Under the pieces are notes generated by a model. That model saw nothing but the letters and a program-made list of their open reading frames with translations. It was not told the DNA's origin and made no database searches. Source: Jidongwangia harbinensis (GTDB taxonomy: Bacteria > Actinomycetota > Actinomycetes > Mycobacteriales > Micromonosporaceae). Taken from it: DNA of 64,000 bases. The stretch covers positions 1 through 64,000 of the forward strand of contig NZ_JAIWNC010000042.1 of assembly GCF_020216025.1 (NCBI RefSeq), read 5' to 3'. The position numbers and the translations under genes were made by a program. Positions 8,668 through 16,413 of this stretch are shown piece by piece; position 1 is the stretch's first letter, and each line of letters opens with the position of its first letter.

Positions 8668-8916
8668 GTGACCGATGTGGAAAGCAAGATCGAAGACGAG
8701 ACGACCGGCGAGCCGACCCCCGAGCTGATCGCCACCCACTACCTGTCCAGCGTCGACGAGCTGGTCGAGCACCTGCGCGCGGCCGACCAGCTGGGCCTGG
8801 GCGTCCGGGTCAGCTCGTACCTGGTGGCGGACGAGGACGCCGGAGGGTTCGCCGGCCGGTGGGAACTGGAGCTGCTGATGTCCTCCCCGGTGCATCAGGA
8901 GGACGAGGCCGAGTAG
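8668..8916 (+). CDS. Small hypothetical protein
   Basis: An 82-residue acidic protein. After a charged N-terminus (VTDVESKIEDETTGEPTPE) it forms a helix (LSSVDELVEHLRAADQLGL) and then strands (VRVSSYLVADED, GRWELELLMSS), so it looks like a compact alpha/beta fold. I do not recognise the family. GTG 8668 is preferred over an ATG 75 bp upstream because the -10 box lies between them and the residues before the GTG look non-coding. It stands alone, 111 bp before the esterase gene. Confidence 0.6.
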   Translation: MTDVESKIEDETTGEPTPELIATHYLSSVDELVEHLRAADQLGLGVRVSSYLVADEDAGGFAGRWELELLMSSPVHQEDEAE

Positions 8917-9027
8917 ACCGCCGTCGCCGACCGCACGGTGTCCCCGAGACGGGATGCCGTGCGGCCCGGGGACGACTGCGGGTCGCTCCCGGATGTGCCC
9001 GCCGCCGTCGACGTCGATGCTCGTGGC

Positions 9028-10008
9028 ATGGGACGAAGACTTCTCGCCGGACTGGCCGCCGTGCTGCTGTCCGGGTCGCTGGTCGCCGGAGTTCCGGGCC
9101 CGGCCGCCGGTGCACCCGGCGCCCGGGTGATCGCCGAGGCCACGGTCGGTGACCGGCTGGTCGACCTCACGATCGACTCTCCGGCACTGGGGCGTACCGC
9201 GACGGTCCGGCTGCTGACACCGGCCGGCTGGGACCGCCGCGACCGGGACGATCGATGGCCGGTGCTCTACCTTCTGCACGGGGTCTCCGGGTCGCATGCG
9301 GACTGGACCGCGGACTCCGACGTCGAGGACATCGACGCGCTGCGCGACGTCCTGGTGGTGATGCCGGACGCCGGTGAGGGCACCTACACGAACTGGTGGA
9401 ACCGGGGCCGCCACGGGCCACCGGCCTGGGAGACGTTCCACCTCGACGAGCTGCGCACGATCCTCGAGGGGCGCTACGGGGCAGGCACCGCCCGGGTCGT
9501 GGCGGGCCTGTCGATGGGCGGTTACGGCGCCCTGCTGTACGCGGCCCGCCGGCCCGGAATGTTCCGCGCCGCGGCCAGCTACAGCGGCCCGGTCCACCTG
9601 CTGCACCCCGAGTCCGTGTCGCGGTGGCGGGCGGTGTTCGCCGACCCGGAGTACGCGCGCTACCTCGACGTGTGGGGCGACCCGGACGCCCGGCGCGGCA
9701 ACTGGGCGCGGCACGACCCGTACCATCTCGCGGACCGCCTGCGGCCCACGCCGATCTTCCTGGCCTGCGGCGACGGCACTCCCGGGCCGCTGGACGTGAC
9801 CGAACCCGACGAGTGGGACATCGACGCCGAGACGTTCGACCGGGCGCTCAACGAATCGCTCCTGCCCCGCCTGCGCCGGGCCGGGGTCCGCGTCGTGACG
9901 GACTTCTACCCGGGCACCCATGTTCCGGCGTACTGGGAGCGGGAGCTGCACCGGTCGCTGCCGCTGCTGCTGGACGCCGTGCATGGGAGAACCATCATCC
10001 AGCGGTAG
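9028..10008 (+). CDS. Secreted esterase, antigen 85/esterase D-type alpha/beta hydrolase
   Basis: A 326-residue exported hydrolase. The signal peptide (MGRRLLAGLAAVLLSGSLVA, cleavage near GPAAGAPG) supports ATG 9028. The core has LYLLHGVSGSHADW (oxyanion region) and the nucleophile elbow GLSMGGYGALLYA. The acid and catalytic His probably lie near PTPIFLACGDG and PGTHVPAYW. This layout is that of the putative esterase (PF00756) family, which includes antigen 85 and S-formylglutathione hydrolase-like proteins; it probably cleaves acyl esters outside the cell. The trypsin-like gene follows 100 bp downstream on the same strand, and both are secreted. Confidence 0.88.
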   Translation: MGRRLLAGLAAVLLSGSLVAGVPGPAAGAPGARVIAEATVGDRLVDLTIDSPALGRTATVRLLTPAGWDRRDRDDRWPVLYLLHGVSGSHADWTADSDVEDIDALRDVLVVMPDAGEGTYTNWWNRGRHGPPAWETFHLDELRTILEGRYGAGTARVVAGLSMGGYGALLYAARRPGMFRAAASYSGPVHLLHPESVSRWRAVFADPEYARYLDVWGDPDARRGNWARHDPYHLADRLRPTPIFLACGDGTPGPLDVTEPDEWDIDAETFDRALNESLLPRLRRAGVRVVTDFYPGTHVPAYWERELHRSLPLLLDAVHGRTIIQR

Positions 10009-10108
10009 GCCCCCTTCGATATGTATCGACAGGCGTCATTTTGTCGCTACGGTTTGGCCGGGCACCCCGCCCGCCGTCATCCCCCAACGGCACAGACAGG
10101 ACGACGCC

Positions 10109-10846
10109 ATGCGTACGCTCGCCCGAACCCTCCTCGCCGCCGCAACCACCGCCGTCGCCGCCGGCCTCCTCGCCCCCGCCGCCGCCGTCGCGGCCGAGCC
10201 GCCCAGCCCGCAGATCGTCAACGGCCGGCCCGCCAGCGAGAACTACTCCTTCATGGTGTACGTGTCCGGCTGCAGCGGTTCGCTCATCAAGGCGAACTGG
10301 GCCGTCACCGCGAAGCACTGCCCGACCCCCGGTTCGGTCCGGGTCGGCAGTATCGACCGCAGCAGCGGCGGCACCGTGGTCGCCGTCCGGCGGGCGGTGA
10401 ACCACCCGCAGATCGACGTCAAGCTGCTGGAACTGGCGTCGTCCGTGAGCTACGCCCCGGCCCCGGTCCCGACGTCGTCCGGTGCGGTCGGCACCGCCAC
10501 CCGGATCATCGGCTGGGGCCAGACCTGCCCGACCCGGGGATGCGGTTCGGCGGCGCGCGTCGCCAACGAGCTGGACACGTCGATCGTGGCGGACGGCCGT
10601 TGCTCCGGGATCAACGCGGCGTACGAGATCTGCACCAACAACACCAACGGCAACGCCGGCGCCTGCTACGGCGACTCCGGCGGACCGCAGGTACGCCAGG
10701 TCAACGGCCGCTGGGCGCTGATCGGCGTGACCAGCCGCTCCGGCAACAACAACGCGACCTGCGCCACCGGACCGTCGATCTACGGCGACCTGTCCTCCGT
10801 CCGCGCCTGGGTCGACCAGCAGGTGGGCGGCCTGCCGGCGGCCTGA
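10109..10846 (+). CDS. Secreted trypsin-like serine protease
   Basis: A 245-residue chymotrypsin-fold protease. A signal peptide (MRTLARTLLAAATTAVAAGL) is followed by the processing-type N-terminus QIVNGRPASENY (equivalent of IVGG). The catalytic triad is visible: His70 (AVTAKHCP), Asp103 (QIDVKLLEL) and Ser190 (CYGDSGGP). IGWGQTC is the conserved core strand. The short pro-segment suggests activation by signal removal and limited cleavage. ATG 10109 gives the correct signal peptide. Transcription ends at the strong hairpin at 10853-10882. Confidence 0.92.
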   Translation: MRTLARTLLAAATTAVAAGLLAPAAAVAAEPPSPQIVNGRPASENYSFMVYVSGCSGSLIKANWAVTAKHCPTPGSVRVGSIDRSSGGTVVAVRRAVNHPQIDVKLLELASSVSYAPAPVPTSSGAVGTATRIIGWGQTCPTRGCGSAARVANELDTSIVADGRCSGINAAYEICTNNTNGNAGACYGDSGGPQVRQVNGRWALIGVTSRSGNNNATCATGPSIYGDLSSVRAWVDQQVGGLPAA

Positions 10847-10852
10847 TCCGGG

Positions 10853-10882
10853 CGGGCCGGGGCGATCCGTCGCCCCGGCCCG
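10853..10882. terminator. Hairpin terminator between convergent genes
   Basis: A perfect 13-bp stem (CGGGCCGGGGCGA at 10853-10865 with its complement at 10870-10882) and a TCCG tetraloop fill the 37-bp gap between the protease and the beta-lactamase-like gene. Confidence 0.88.
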
Positions 10883-10883
10883 G

Positions 10884-12209
10884 TCAGGGCAGGTACCGGG
10901 CGATCGTGTCGGCGACCTCGGCCCGCATCGGGTCCGGATCGGCCCAGCTCCAGTTCGGGTGGGCGCGGTTGGTCAGCAGCGCGAGCACCAGCTTGCGGCC
11001 CGGATGCACCAGCAGCGAGGTGCCGGTGAACCCGGTGTGCCCGAACGTGGCGGCCGAGGAGAGCCGTCCCATGAACCACGGCTGCCGCAGCGTGACGCCG
11101 AGGCCGTGATCGGAGGGCCGGCCCGGCCGGTCCGGGTCGACCGCGGGCCGGCCGCCGTTCTGGTTGGTCAGCATCTCCCGGACGATCGCCGCGGACAGCA
11201 GGCGCTTGCCGCCGTAGGTCCCGCCGGCCAGCAGCATCTGACCGACGACGGCGACGTCCCGGGCGGTGCCGAACACCCCGGCGCTGCCGATGATCCCGCC
11301 CATCTGGTTGGCGACGTCGTCGTGCACGACACCGCGCAGCAGGCCGCGTGAGCTGCGGGCGTCCGTGGCCACCAGCCGCGCGGCCTGATCGGCCCGGCTC
11401 AGCCAGCGCAACGGCGTGAATCCGGTGGTACGCAGCCCGAGCGGATCGGTGATGCCGGCCCTCAGCGCGGCGTCGAGCCCGGTGCCGGTGACCTTCTCGA
11501 CGAGTTGCGCGGCCACCATCAGCCCCACGCTGGAGTAGCGGAAGGTGGCGCCCGGCACGGCGCCCCGGACCAGCGGCGTGGCCAGCACCGCGGCGCGCTT
11601 GGCGGCCGGCGACGGCAGCCCCCGCACGGTGGCCCCGACCGGCAGGCCGCTGGTGTGGGTGAGCAGCATCCGTACGGTCACGGCCGCCTTGCCGCTGCCG
11701 GTGAAGCCGGGCAGGTACCGGGCGACCGGCGCGTCCAGGTCGACGGCGCCCCGGTCGACCTGTTGCAGCAGCAGGATCGAGGTGTACACCTTGGTCAGCG
11801 AGGCGAGGTCGAACACCGAGTCGGTGCGCATCGCGACCCGTCTCGCGGCGGGCAGCTCGACCGGACCGGCGCCGTACCGCAGCGCGTGCCCGACCGCCAC
11901 GCTGACGGTCGTGGTGTTGTTGACCATCACCCAGGCGACCGCACCGGCGTACGTCGGATGCCGGGGGTTGGCCGTCGTGGTCTTGAGGTACTTGGTGAGC
12001 ACGGCCTTCAGCGGCGCGGCATAGGGCGGGACGGCCGCGGCTGCCCGCACGCCGGACGCACCGGCCCGGACGCCGGACGCGGCGGCTCCCTGACCGCCGG
12101 CGCCCTGCTCGACCCACGAGCCGCCGCCGGAGTTGCCGCACCCAGCCACCACGGCCGCCGCACCGGCACCCAGGACGCTACGACGAGTAATCGACACGAC
12201 GCAGATCAT
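10884..12209 (-). CDS. Beta-lactamase-family serine hydrolase, lipoprotein
   Basis: A 441-residue class C/penicillin-binding-type hydrolase. The N-terminus (SITRRSVLGAGAAAVVAGCG) combines a twin-arginine-like motif with a lipobox (VAGC), so it is probably a Tat-exported lipoprotein. The active-site motifs are S-x-x-K (DLASLTKVY), Y-S-S in place of Y-x-N (FRYSSVG) and H-T-G (FGHTGFTG). The family includes D-aminopeptidases, esterases and carboxypeptidases; the exact substrate is unknown. A Gly/Ala/Ser-rich linker of about 40 residues follows the lipobox. The start is uncertain: ATG 12209 or GTG 12197; neither has a clear ribosome binding site. Confidence 0.88.
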   Translation of the reverse strand: MICVVSITRRSVLGAGAAAVVAGCGNSGGGSWVEQGAGGQGAAASGVRAGASGVRAAAAVPPYAAPLKAVLTKYLKTTTANPRHPTYAGAVAWVMVNNTTTVSVAVGHALRYGAGPVELPAARRVAMRTDSVFDLASLTKVYTSILLLQQVDRGAVDLDAPVARYLPGFTGSGKAAVTVRMLLTHTSGLPVGATVRGLPSPAAKRAAVLATPLVRGAVPGATFRYSSVGLMVAAQLVEKVTGTGLDAALRAGITDPLGLRTTGFTPLRWLSRADQAARLVATDARSSRGLLRGVVHDDVANQMGGIIGSAGVFGTARDVAVVGQMLLAGGTYGGKRLLSAAIVREMLTNQNGGRPAVDPDRPGRPSDHGLGVTLRQPWFMGRLSSAATFGHTGFTGTSLLVHPGRKLVLALLTNRAHPNWSWADPDPMRAEVADTIARYLP

Positions 12210-12222
12210 GCCACGGCGCCGC

Positions 12223-13086
12223 TCAGGACGGCTGGAGCCGGTCCAGCCAGTGGTCGATCGGCGCGGCCACGTCGGCCGCGGCGCGCCGGGCCCAGGAAAA
12301 ATGATCGACGGGTACGCCGGGCACGCGCACCTGCCGCCGCTCGGCCCGGGCCGCCCGGCGGGCCAGCAGCGCCACCGCCCGCGGGTTGATCAGGTGGTCG
12401 CCGTCGATGCCGAGCAGCAGCCGCGGCGTGGTCATCTCCGACAGCGCGCGCTCGTAGTCGAAGGGGTCGCCGTGCAGGCGGAACCGGCCGTGGCTCGCCT
12501 CGTACGCCCAGTCGCGCATCACCGTGCTCGGCTGCCGGCCGCCGAACCCGAAGCGGTGCCCCGGCCAGTAGCCCAGCGTGCCGGTGATGGCCCGGACCAC
12601 GCGCACCCCGACATGCCGTTGCGCCCGCCGCAGGGCGCCGAACTCGGCGGCGCACCAGCTCGTACCGGTGGCGATGGTGACCACCGCGTGCGGTGCGACC
12701 AGGCCCGCGGCGGTCGACAGCAGAGCCAGCGCACCGCCCATGCTGTGACCGACCAGCACCACGCGGGGGGCCTCGCGCACCTGCGGGACCGCGAACACCG
12801 CGGGCAGGTCATGGCGGACCATCTCGCGGTAGCCGAACCGGCCGCGCCGGATGCCCGCGATCGGGCTCAGCGGCTGACCCCGGTGCTCCACCCCGACCAC
12901 CCGCCGGCCACCGCCGGCCCAGACGTCGAACAGCCGCGTGTAATAGGACAACGGGACCCCGAGCGCGGGCAGGAACACCACGGTCGTCGGCGGGTCGCCG
13001 GGACGGGCCGGCTCGCGGACCTCGTACCCGATGGTGTGCCCATCGCCCGCCACAACGGTCGCGGTGTTCGTGCTGCCGGTCCGCAT
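12223..13086 (-). CDS. Alpha/beta hydrolase
   Basis: A 287-residue cytoplasmic hydrolase with TTVVFLPALGVPLSYY (strand 3 and oxyanion region), the nucleophile elbow LVGHSMGGALALL, the acid region LLLGIDGDHLI, and a late His in PVDHFSW. The N-terminal EVREPARPGD and the single-domain build match lysophospholipase/esterase-type proteins. ATG 13086 is preceded by GGCGGAGG at 7 nt, so the longer open frame upstream is ignored. The stop is 13 bp from the next gene start on the same strand, so the hydrolase and the lipoprotein are probably one operon. Confidence 0.85.
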   Translation of the reverse strand: MRTGSTNTATVVAGDGHTIGYEVREPARPGDPPTTVVFLPALGVPLSYYTRLFDVWAGGGRRVVGVEHRGQPLSPIAGIRRGRFGYREMVRHDLPAVFAVPQVREAPRVVLVGHSMGGALALLSTAAGLVAPHAVVTIATGTSWCAAEFGALRRAQRHVGVRVVRAITGTLGYWPGHRFGFGGRQPSTVMRDWAYEASHGRFRLHGDPFDYERALSEMTTPRLLLGIDGDHLINPRAVALLARRAARAERRQVRVPGVPVDHFSWARRAAADVAAPIDHWLDRLQPS

Positions 13087-13121
13087 GCCGTGCCTCCGCC
13101 CGCCGGGTCGTCGCAGAAGCA

Positions 13122-13127
13122 TACGGT
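13122..13127 (+). promoter_or_regulatory. -10 box of leaderless VOC gene
   Basis: TACGGT ends 6 nt before GTG 13134 in the 47-bp gap behind the divergent hydrolase gene. No ribosome binding site is present. Confidence 0.5.
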
Positions 13128-13133
13128 GTACGG

Positions 13134-13517
13134 GTGCGATCACGGACCAAGGGCATGTGGTGGGGCACCGCGATCGAGGCGCCGGACCCCGGCGCCCTGG
13201 CGCGGTTCTACGCTGACCTGCTGGGCTGGACCATCGGTCACGAGGAACCGGGCACCACGATCCTCGCCGCCCCCGAGGGCCCGGTCTACGTGGTGTTCCA
13301 GCAGGCGGCCGACTACCGGCCCCCGGTGTGGCCGCCCGCGGAGGGACGGCAACGCCCGATGATGCATTTCGACTTCCAGGTCGGTGACCTCGAGTCCGCG
13401 GTCGCCGAAGCGGTGGCACTCGGCGCGTCGGTTGCGGAAAATCAGCCGCAGGAGAACGTCCGGGTGCTTTTCGACCCGGCCGGCCACCCGTTCTGCCTCT
13501 GCCGCGACGACGGCTGA
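13134..13517 (+). CDS. VOC family (glyoxalase/bleomycin-resistance fold) protein
   Basis: A 127-residue protein with the paired beta-alpha-beta-beta-beta modules of the vicinal oxygen chelate fold: IEAPDPGALARFYADLLGW in the first half, and HFDFQVGDLESAVAEAVALG and VLFDPAGHPFCLC in the second. The final DPAGHPFCL motif supplies a likely metal or substrate ligand. Stand-alone proteins of this size are often called glyoxalase-like or resistance proteins without proven activity. GTG 13134 (leaderless) is favoured; ATG 13155 is the alternative. It is divergent from the alpha/beta hydrolase. Confidence 0.82.
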   Translation: MRSRTKGMWWGTAIEAPDPGALARFYADLLGWTIGHEEPGTTILAAPEGPVYVVFQQAADYRPPVWPPAEGRQRPMMHFDFQVGDLESAVAEAVALGASVAENQPQENVRVLFDPAGHPFCLCRDDG

Positions 13518-13614
13518 TTCACCCTGCCTCTGTCTCGCCGCACTGGCGGCTGATTCACCCCCGCTTCTATTTCCCGCGCGGCGGCGGCTTTTGCTTGTCG
13601 AATGCGGGATTCGG

Positions 13615-13959
13615 TCAGCGCTTGCTGTGGAACGCGTCGACGATCGCGCTCGGGATGCGGCCGCGCTCGGACACCTCGTAGCCGTTCTTGGTGGCCCATT
13701 CCCGGATGGCCTGGTTCTGGTCGCGGTTGGTCCGGCTGGGTGCCGCAGCCGTGCTCCGGGCCGGAATGCGCCCGCTGTTGGTCCGGCCGACCCGGGACGC
13801 CGCGGTCAGGTACGGGTCGAGTGCCTTGCGCAGCTTTCCGGCGTTCTTCTCGGAAAGGTCGATGGTGTACGTGACGCCGTCGAACCCGAATTCGACGGTG
13901 CGATCGGCGTCGCTGCCGTCGATGTCATCAGTCAGCAGGGTGACGATCTGCTTCGCCAT
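13615..13959 (-). CDS. lsr2: Lsr2-like nucleoid-associated protein
   Basis: A 114-residue xenogeneic silencer. MAKQIVTLLTDDIDG at the start, then VEFGFDGVTYTIDLSEKNA and KLRKALDPYL, form the oligomerisation domain. The C-terminal DNA-binding domain reads REWATKNGYEVSERGRIPS, where the RGR tripeptide inserts into the minor groove of AT-rich DNA. Lsr2 coats horizontally acquired or AT-rich DNA and represses it. GGGAGTG precedes ATG 13959; the open frame further upstream is not used. It is monocistronic. The gap to 13517 contains a direct repeat of CGGCTGATTCACCC. Confidence 0.95.
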   Translation of the reverse strand: MAKQIVTLLTDDIDGSDADRTVEFGFDGVTYTIDLSEKNAGKLRKALDPYLTAASRVGRTNSGRIPARSTAAAPSRTNRDQNQAIREWATKNGYEVSERGRIPSAIVDAFHSKR

Positions 13960-14486
13960 GGTGTGGTCACTCCCGAAATTCGGCATCGTGAGGCACCGTG
14001 TGAATGCCCCATTCCGATAACCATAGCGGTCGACCGCCGGAAGATCCGTTGGCGCGCTGAATAACACTGTTCCGTTACCGCGACATCACGCAGCGGTAGT
14101 TCGGCAATCGGGAACGGCCGGTTCGCTTTTGCCCTTCGTCGATCGATATCAGGCTCTTTCTGCCGATCGTTCGGTGGCGGGGTCCGCGCCGTGGATCCGC
14201 ACGGCGTTGGTCGCTCACCGGGGCGTGTGCAATTGCGGTCAGGACCGTGCCACGGGCCCACACGGTGCCGGCGGCCCCTGAGGCGTGTGGAGCAATGGTC
14301 GGCTGTGCGCCGCAGATCCACACGCGCTGTTGACGTTGGTCACCGCGTCTGCGCGGCCGTCGCATTGGCCAGAGCGCCCCGGTCCATCCCGTTTCCGGGC
14401 CACTGTGGACACTTCGTTGCGCTGACGGCGTGACGGCGATCGGGCACCGAGCCGAGAAGGGGATCGAGGCGGCGGAGTGCCGCCCC
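13960..14486. other. Non-coding region upstream of lsr2
   Basis: No convincing gene is seen in these 527 bp. The lsr2 promoter should lie here. One perfect 9-bp inverted repeat (GCGTGTGGA at 14283-14291 with TCCACACGC at 14317-14325) and several related CCACACG words are present. Nothing else was recognised. Confidence 0.5.
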
Positions 14487-14492
14487 TACGAT
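14487..14492 (+). promoter_or_regulatory. -10 box of leaderless gene
   Basis: TACGAT ends 7 nt before ATG 14500. An in-frame ATG at 14491 overlaps the box, which argues for 14500 as the true start. Confidence 0.5.
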
Positions 14493-14499
14493 GCTGTGC

Positions 14500-15303
14500 A
14501 TGGCGTTGCTGCACCGGGCGGACATCTCACCCTCCAAGCTTGAACTCGTCGGCGCGTGGCTGCCCGGCCGGTCCTGGTTCGGCGGGGGTCCGGTCGACGG
14601 CCTGGTGCGGGTCGCGGCCTACCGGTTCGACGACCCGGCGGGCGAGGTGGGCATCGAGACGTTGCTGGTCCGGGCCGGCGACGGGCCGATCTGGCAGGTG
14701 CCGCTGACCTATCGGGGTGCACCCCTGGACGGCGGTGACGCATTTCTGATCGGCACCACCGAGCATTCAGTCCTCGGCCGGCGCTGGGTGTACGACGGGT
14801 GCGGCGACCCGGTGTACGCCGCCGCCCTGGCCACCGTGATCCTCACCGGTGCCGGGCAGGCGGAGGAGTTCGTCGACGTCGACGGCCGGCTGGAACGCCG
14901 CGAGCCGAGCATGACCGTCGCCGTGGACGGCGCCGCGCGATCGGCGGGCCCGGACGTCGGCCCGATCCGGCAGGTCACCGAGGGCGATCCCACGATCGTG
15001 GCGACGGACGCCGTGCGTCTGTCCATCTTCCGCCACCTCGAAACCGCCACCGGCGCCGGCACCGGCCCGGATGGCAGCCCGCGCGGGGGCCCGGGCGCCA
15101 ACACGAGCCCGGGCGCCAACACGAGCCCGGGCGCCGACACGAGCCCGGGCGCCGACACGAGCCCGGACGCCGACACGAGCCCGGACGCCGGCACTGGCCC
15201 GGACGGCGAGGCCGGTGCGCGGGCCGGGGCCGGTGGCGGACTGGCCGGCACCTGGGGCGGGCGACCGACGCCCGTCACGCTCGCGCGCGCGTCACTGCGC
15301 TGA
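14500..15303 (+). CDS. Maltokinase N-terminal cap-like protein
   Basis: A 267-residue protein. Residues 1-170 resemble the cap domain that precedes the kinase in actinobacterial maltokinases (MALLHRADISPSKLELVGAW, then VPLTYRGAPLDGG and GTTEHSVLGRRWVYDGCGDP). The kinase part is absent, so it is a stand-alone relative of unknown role in trehalose/glycogen metabolism or elsewhere. Residues about 199-234 are low complexity: six copies of a G/D-A-N/D/G-T-S-P hexapeptide encoded by an 18-bp tandem repeat (15094-15201). Its 3' end overlaps the convergent TetR gene by 12 bp. Confidence 0.75.
   Translation: MALLHRADISPSKLELVGAWLPGRSWFGGGPVDGLVRVAAYRFDDPAGEVGIETLLVRAGDGPIWQVPLTYRGAPLDGGDAFLIGTTEHSVLGRRWVYDGCGDPVYAAALATVILTGAGQAEEFVDVDGRLERREPSMTVAVDGAARSAGPDVGPIRQVTEGDPTIVATDAVRLSIFRHLETATGAGTGPDGSPRGGPGANTSPGANTSPGADTSPGADTSPDADTSPDAGTGPDGEAGARAGAGGGLAGTWGGRPTPVTLARASLR
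15094..15201 (+). repeat. 18-bp in-frame tandem repeat, six units
   Basis: Units start every 18 bp from 15094 (GGCGCCAACACGAGCCCG and variants), encoding GANTSP, GANTSP, GADTSP, GADTSP, DADTSP, DAGTGP. Copy number is likely to vary between strains by slippage. Confidence 0.9.
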
Positions 15304-15909
15304 CCTCCACGTCCAGCCCCGCCCGACCGACGTGCGGCAGGCGTCGGGGTCGTCCCCGGTGCCGATGAACAGCGCGGTCAGGAGCGGGATGCCGTGGTCC
15401 AGCGTCTCGCGGGGCAGCGGCCCGGTGGCGACCAGGGAGACCAGGCCGTGGCCGATCACCCAGCTCTGGATGGCCAGTTGCAGCGGGTCGGTGTCGGCGC
15501 GGAAGCGGCCGGTGTCGCGACCCCGGCCGGCCGCGCGGACCAGGTACTCCAGGGTGTCGTCCGCGGCCTGGAGGTCCTCGAGTTCGACGGTCGCGTCGAA
15601 CATCACCCGGTACAGGTCGGGGTGATCCAGGGCGTTGCCCAGGTACGCGGCGACCAGGGCGGTGAGGTCGCGGACCGGGTCCCGGGTGACCGGCACGGCG
15701 GCGAGCCGGCCGGCCAGGCGGGTGAAGCCCTCCTGCCGCAGCGCCTTCCACATGCCGTCCATGCCGCCGAACCAGGTGTAGACGGCCATCGTGGACACCC
15801 CGGTTCCGTCGACCAGGGAGCGCAGCGTGATCGGCTCGCGGGTGCGCAGCATTCGCGCGGCGCGTTCGAGGAGCAGGGTGCGGACCGCGGGGTCCTTCGT
15901 CCTCGCCAT
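15292..15909 (-). CDS. TetR/AcrR family regulator with TetR_C_33-type C-terminus
   Basis: A 205-residue repressor. The N-terminal DNA-binding domain reads ARMLRTREPITLRSLVDGTG and STMAVYTWFGGMDGMWKAL, where M-A-V-Y-x-x-F-G is the recognition helix region. The C-terminal segment (AYLGNALDHPDLYRVMFDA) resembles the WHG-type ligand-binding domain. ATG 15909 (MARTKDPAV) is preferred to ATG 15924, which lies in the operator. It is divergent from the RidA-family gene at 15990 with a perfect operator-like inverted repeat between them, so RidA is its probable target. Confidence 0.88.
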   Translation of the reverse strand: MARTKDPAVRTLLLERAARMLRTREPITLRSLVDGTGVSTMAVYTWFGGMDGMWKALRQEGFTRLAGRLAAVPVTRDPVRDLTALVAAYLGNALDHPDLYRVMFDATVELEDLQAADDTLEYLVRAAGRGRDTGRFRADTDPLQLAIQSWVIGHGLVSLVATGPLPRETLDHGIPLLTALFIGTGDDPDACRTSVGRGWTWRSAQ

Positions 15910-15922
15910 GCCACCAGAATAC

Positions 15923-15940
15923 ATAGCATTGCACTGCTAT
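15923..15940. promoter_or_regulatory. Inverted repeat, likely TetR operator
   Basis: ATAGCA-TTGCAC-TGCTAT: perfect 6-bp arms with a 6-bp spacer, in the 80-bp gap between the TetR gene and the RidA gene. The right arm overlaps TATAGT (15938-15943), a good -10 box for RidA, so binding would block the promoter. Confidence 0.6.
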
Positions 15941-15989
15941 AGTATCGCGGTACGGAGCCGGTCCACGGCTCCCCGAGCGAGGAGGCAAC

Positions 15990-16397
15990 ATGGCCGTCAC
16001 CCTGGTGAACCCCGAAGGACTGCCGAAGGTCGACATCTACCGGCAGGTGTCGGTGGCCACCGGTTCGCGGATGGTGTTCATCGCCGGCCAGGTAGCCCGG
16101 GACGCCGACGGTGGCAGGGTCGGTGAGGGCGACCTCGCCGCGCAGGTCGAGCAGTGCTACCTCAACCTCGGCACCGCGCTCGCCGAGGTCGGCGGCTCCT
16201 TCGACGACGTGGTGAAGCTGACCGTCTACCTCGTCGACTGGACGCCGGACAAGATGCCGCTGTTCGGCGCGGGGGTCGAGCGGGCCGCCGCCAAGCTGGG
16301 TGTCACGCCGGCCGCACCGCTCACCGGGGTGGGCGTGTCCGCGCTGGCCGAACCGGATCTGCTGGTCGAGGTCGAAGCCGTCGCGGTGCTCGACTGA
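15990..16397 (+). CDS. RidA family protein
   Basis: A 135-residue YjgF/YER057c/UK114-fold protein. Recognisable segments are VFIAGQVARDADG, the helix QVEQCYLNLGTALAEVGGSF, VVKLTVYLVDWTPDKMP and the C-terminal strand LVEVEAVAVLD. RidA proper deaminates reactive enamine/imine intermediates; the catalytic Arg near the C-terminus (R105 of E. coli RidA, in S-R-V) is not obvious here, so it may belong to an Rid2-7 or related subgroup. AGGAGG precedes ATG 15990. It is probably repressed by the divergent TetR protein. Confidence 0.85.
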   Translation: MAVTLVNPEGLPKVDIYRQVSVATGSRMVFIAGQVARDADGGRVGEGDLAAQVEQCYLNLGTALAEVGGSFDDVVKLTVYLVDWTPDKMPLFGAGVERAAAKLGVTPAAPLTGVGVSALAEPDLLVEVEAVAVLD

Positions 16398-16413
16398 GCG
16401 TCCGCGCCGAGGG

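Noticed and set aside
8476..9984. A 502-codon minus-strand frame over the esterase region
   Set aside because: Shadow of the esterase gene; the plus-strand frame has a signal peptide and a nucleophile elbow.
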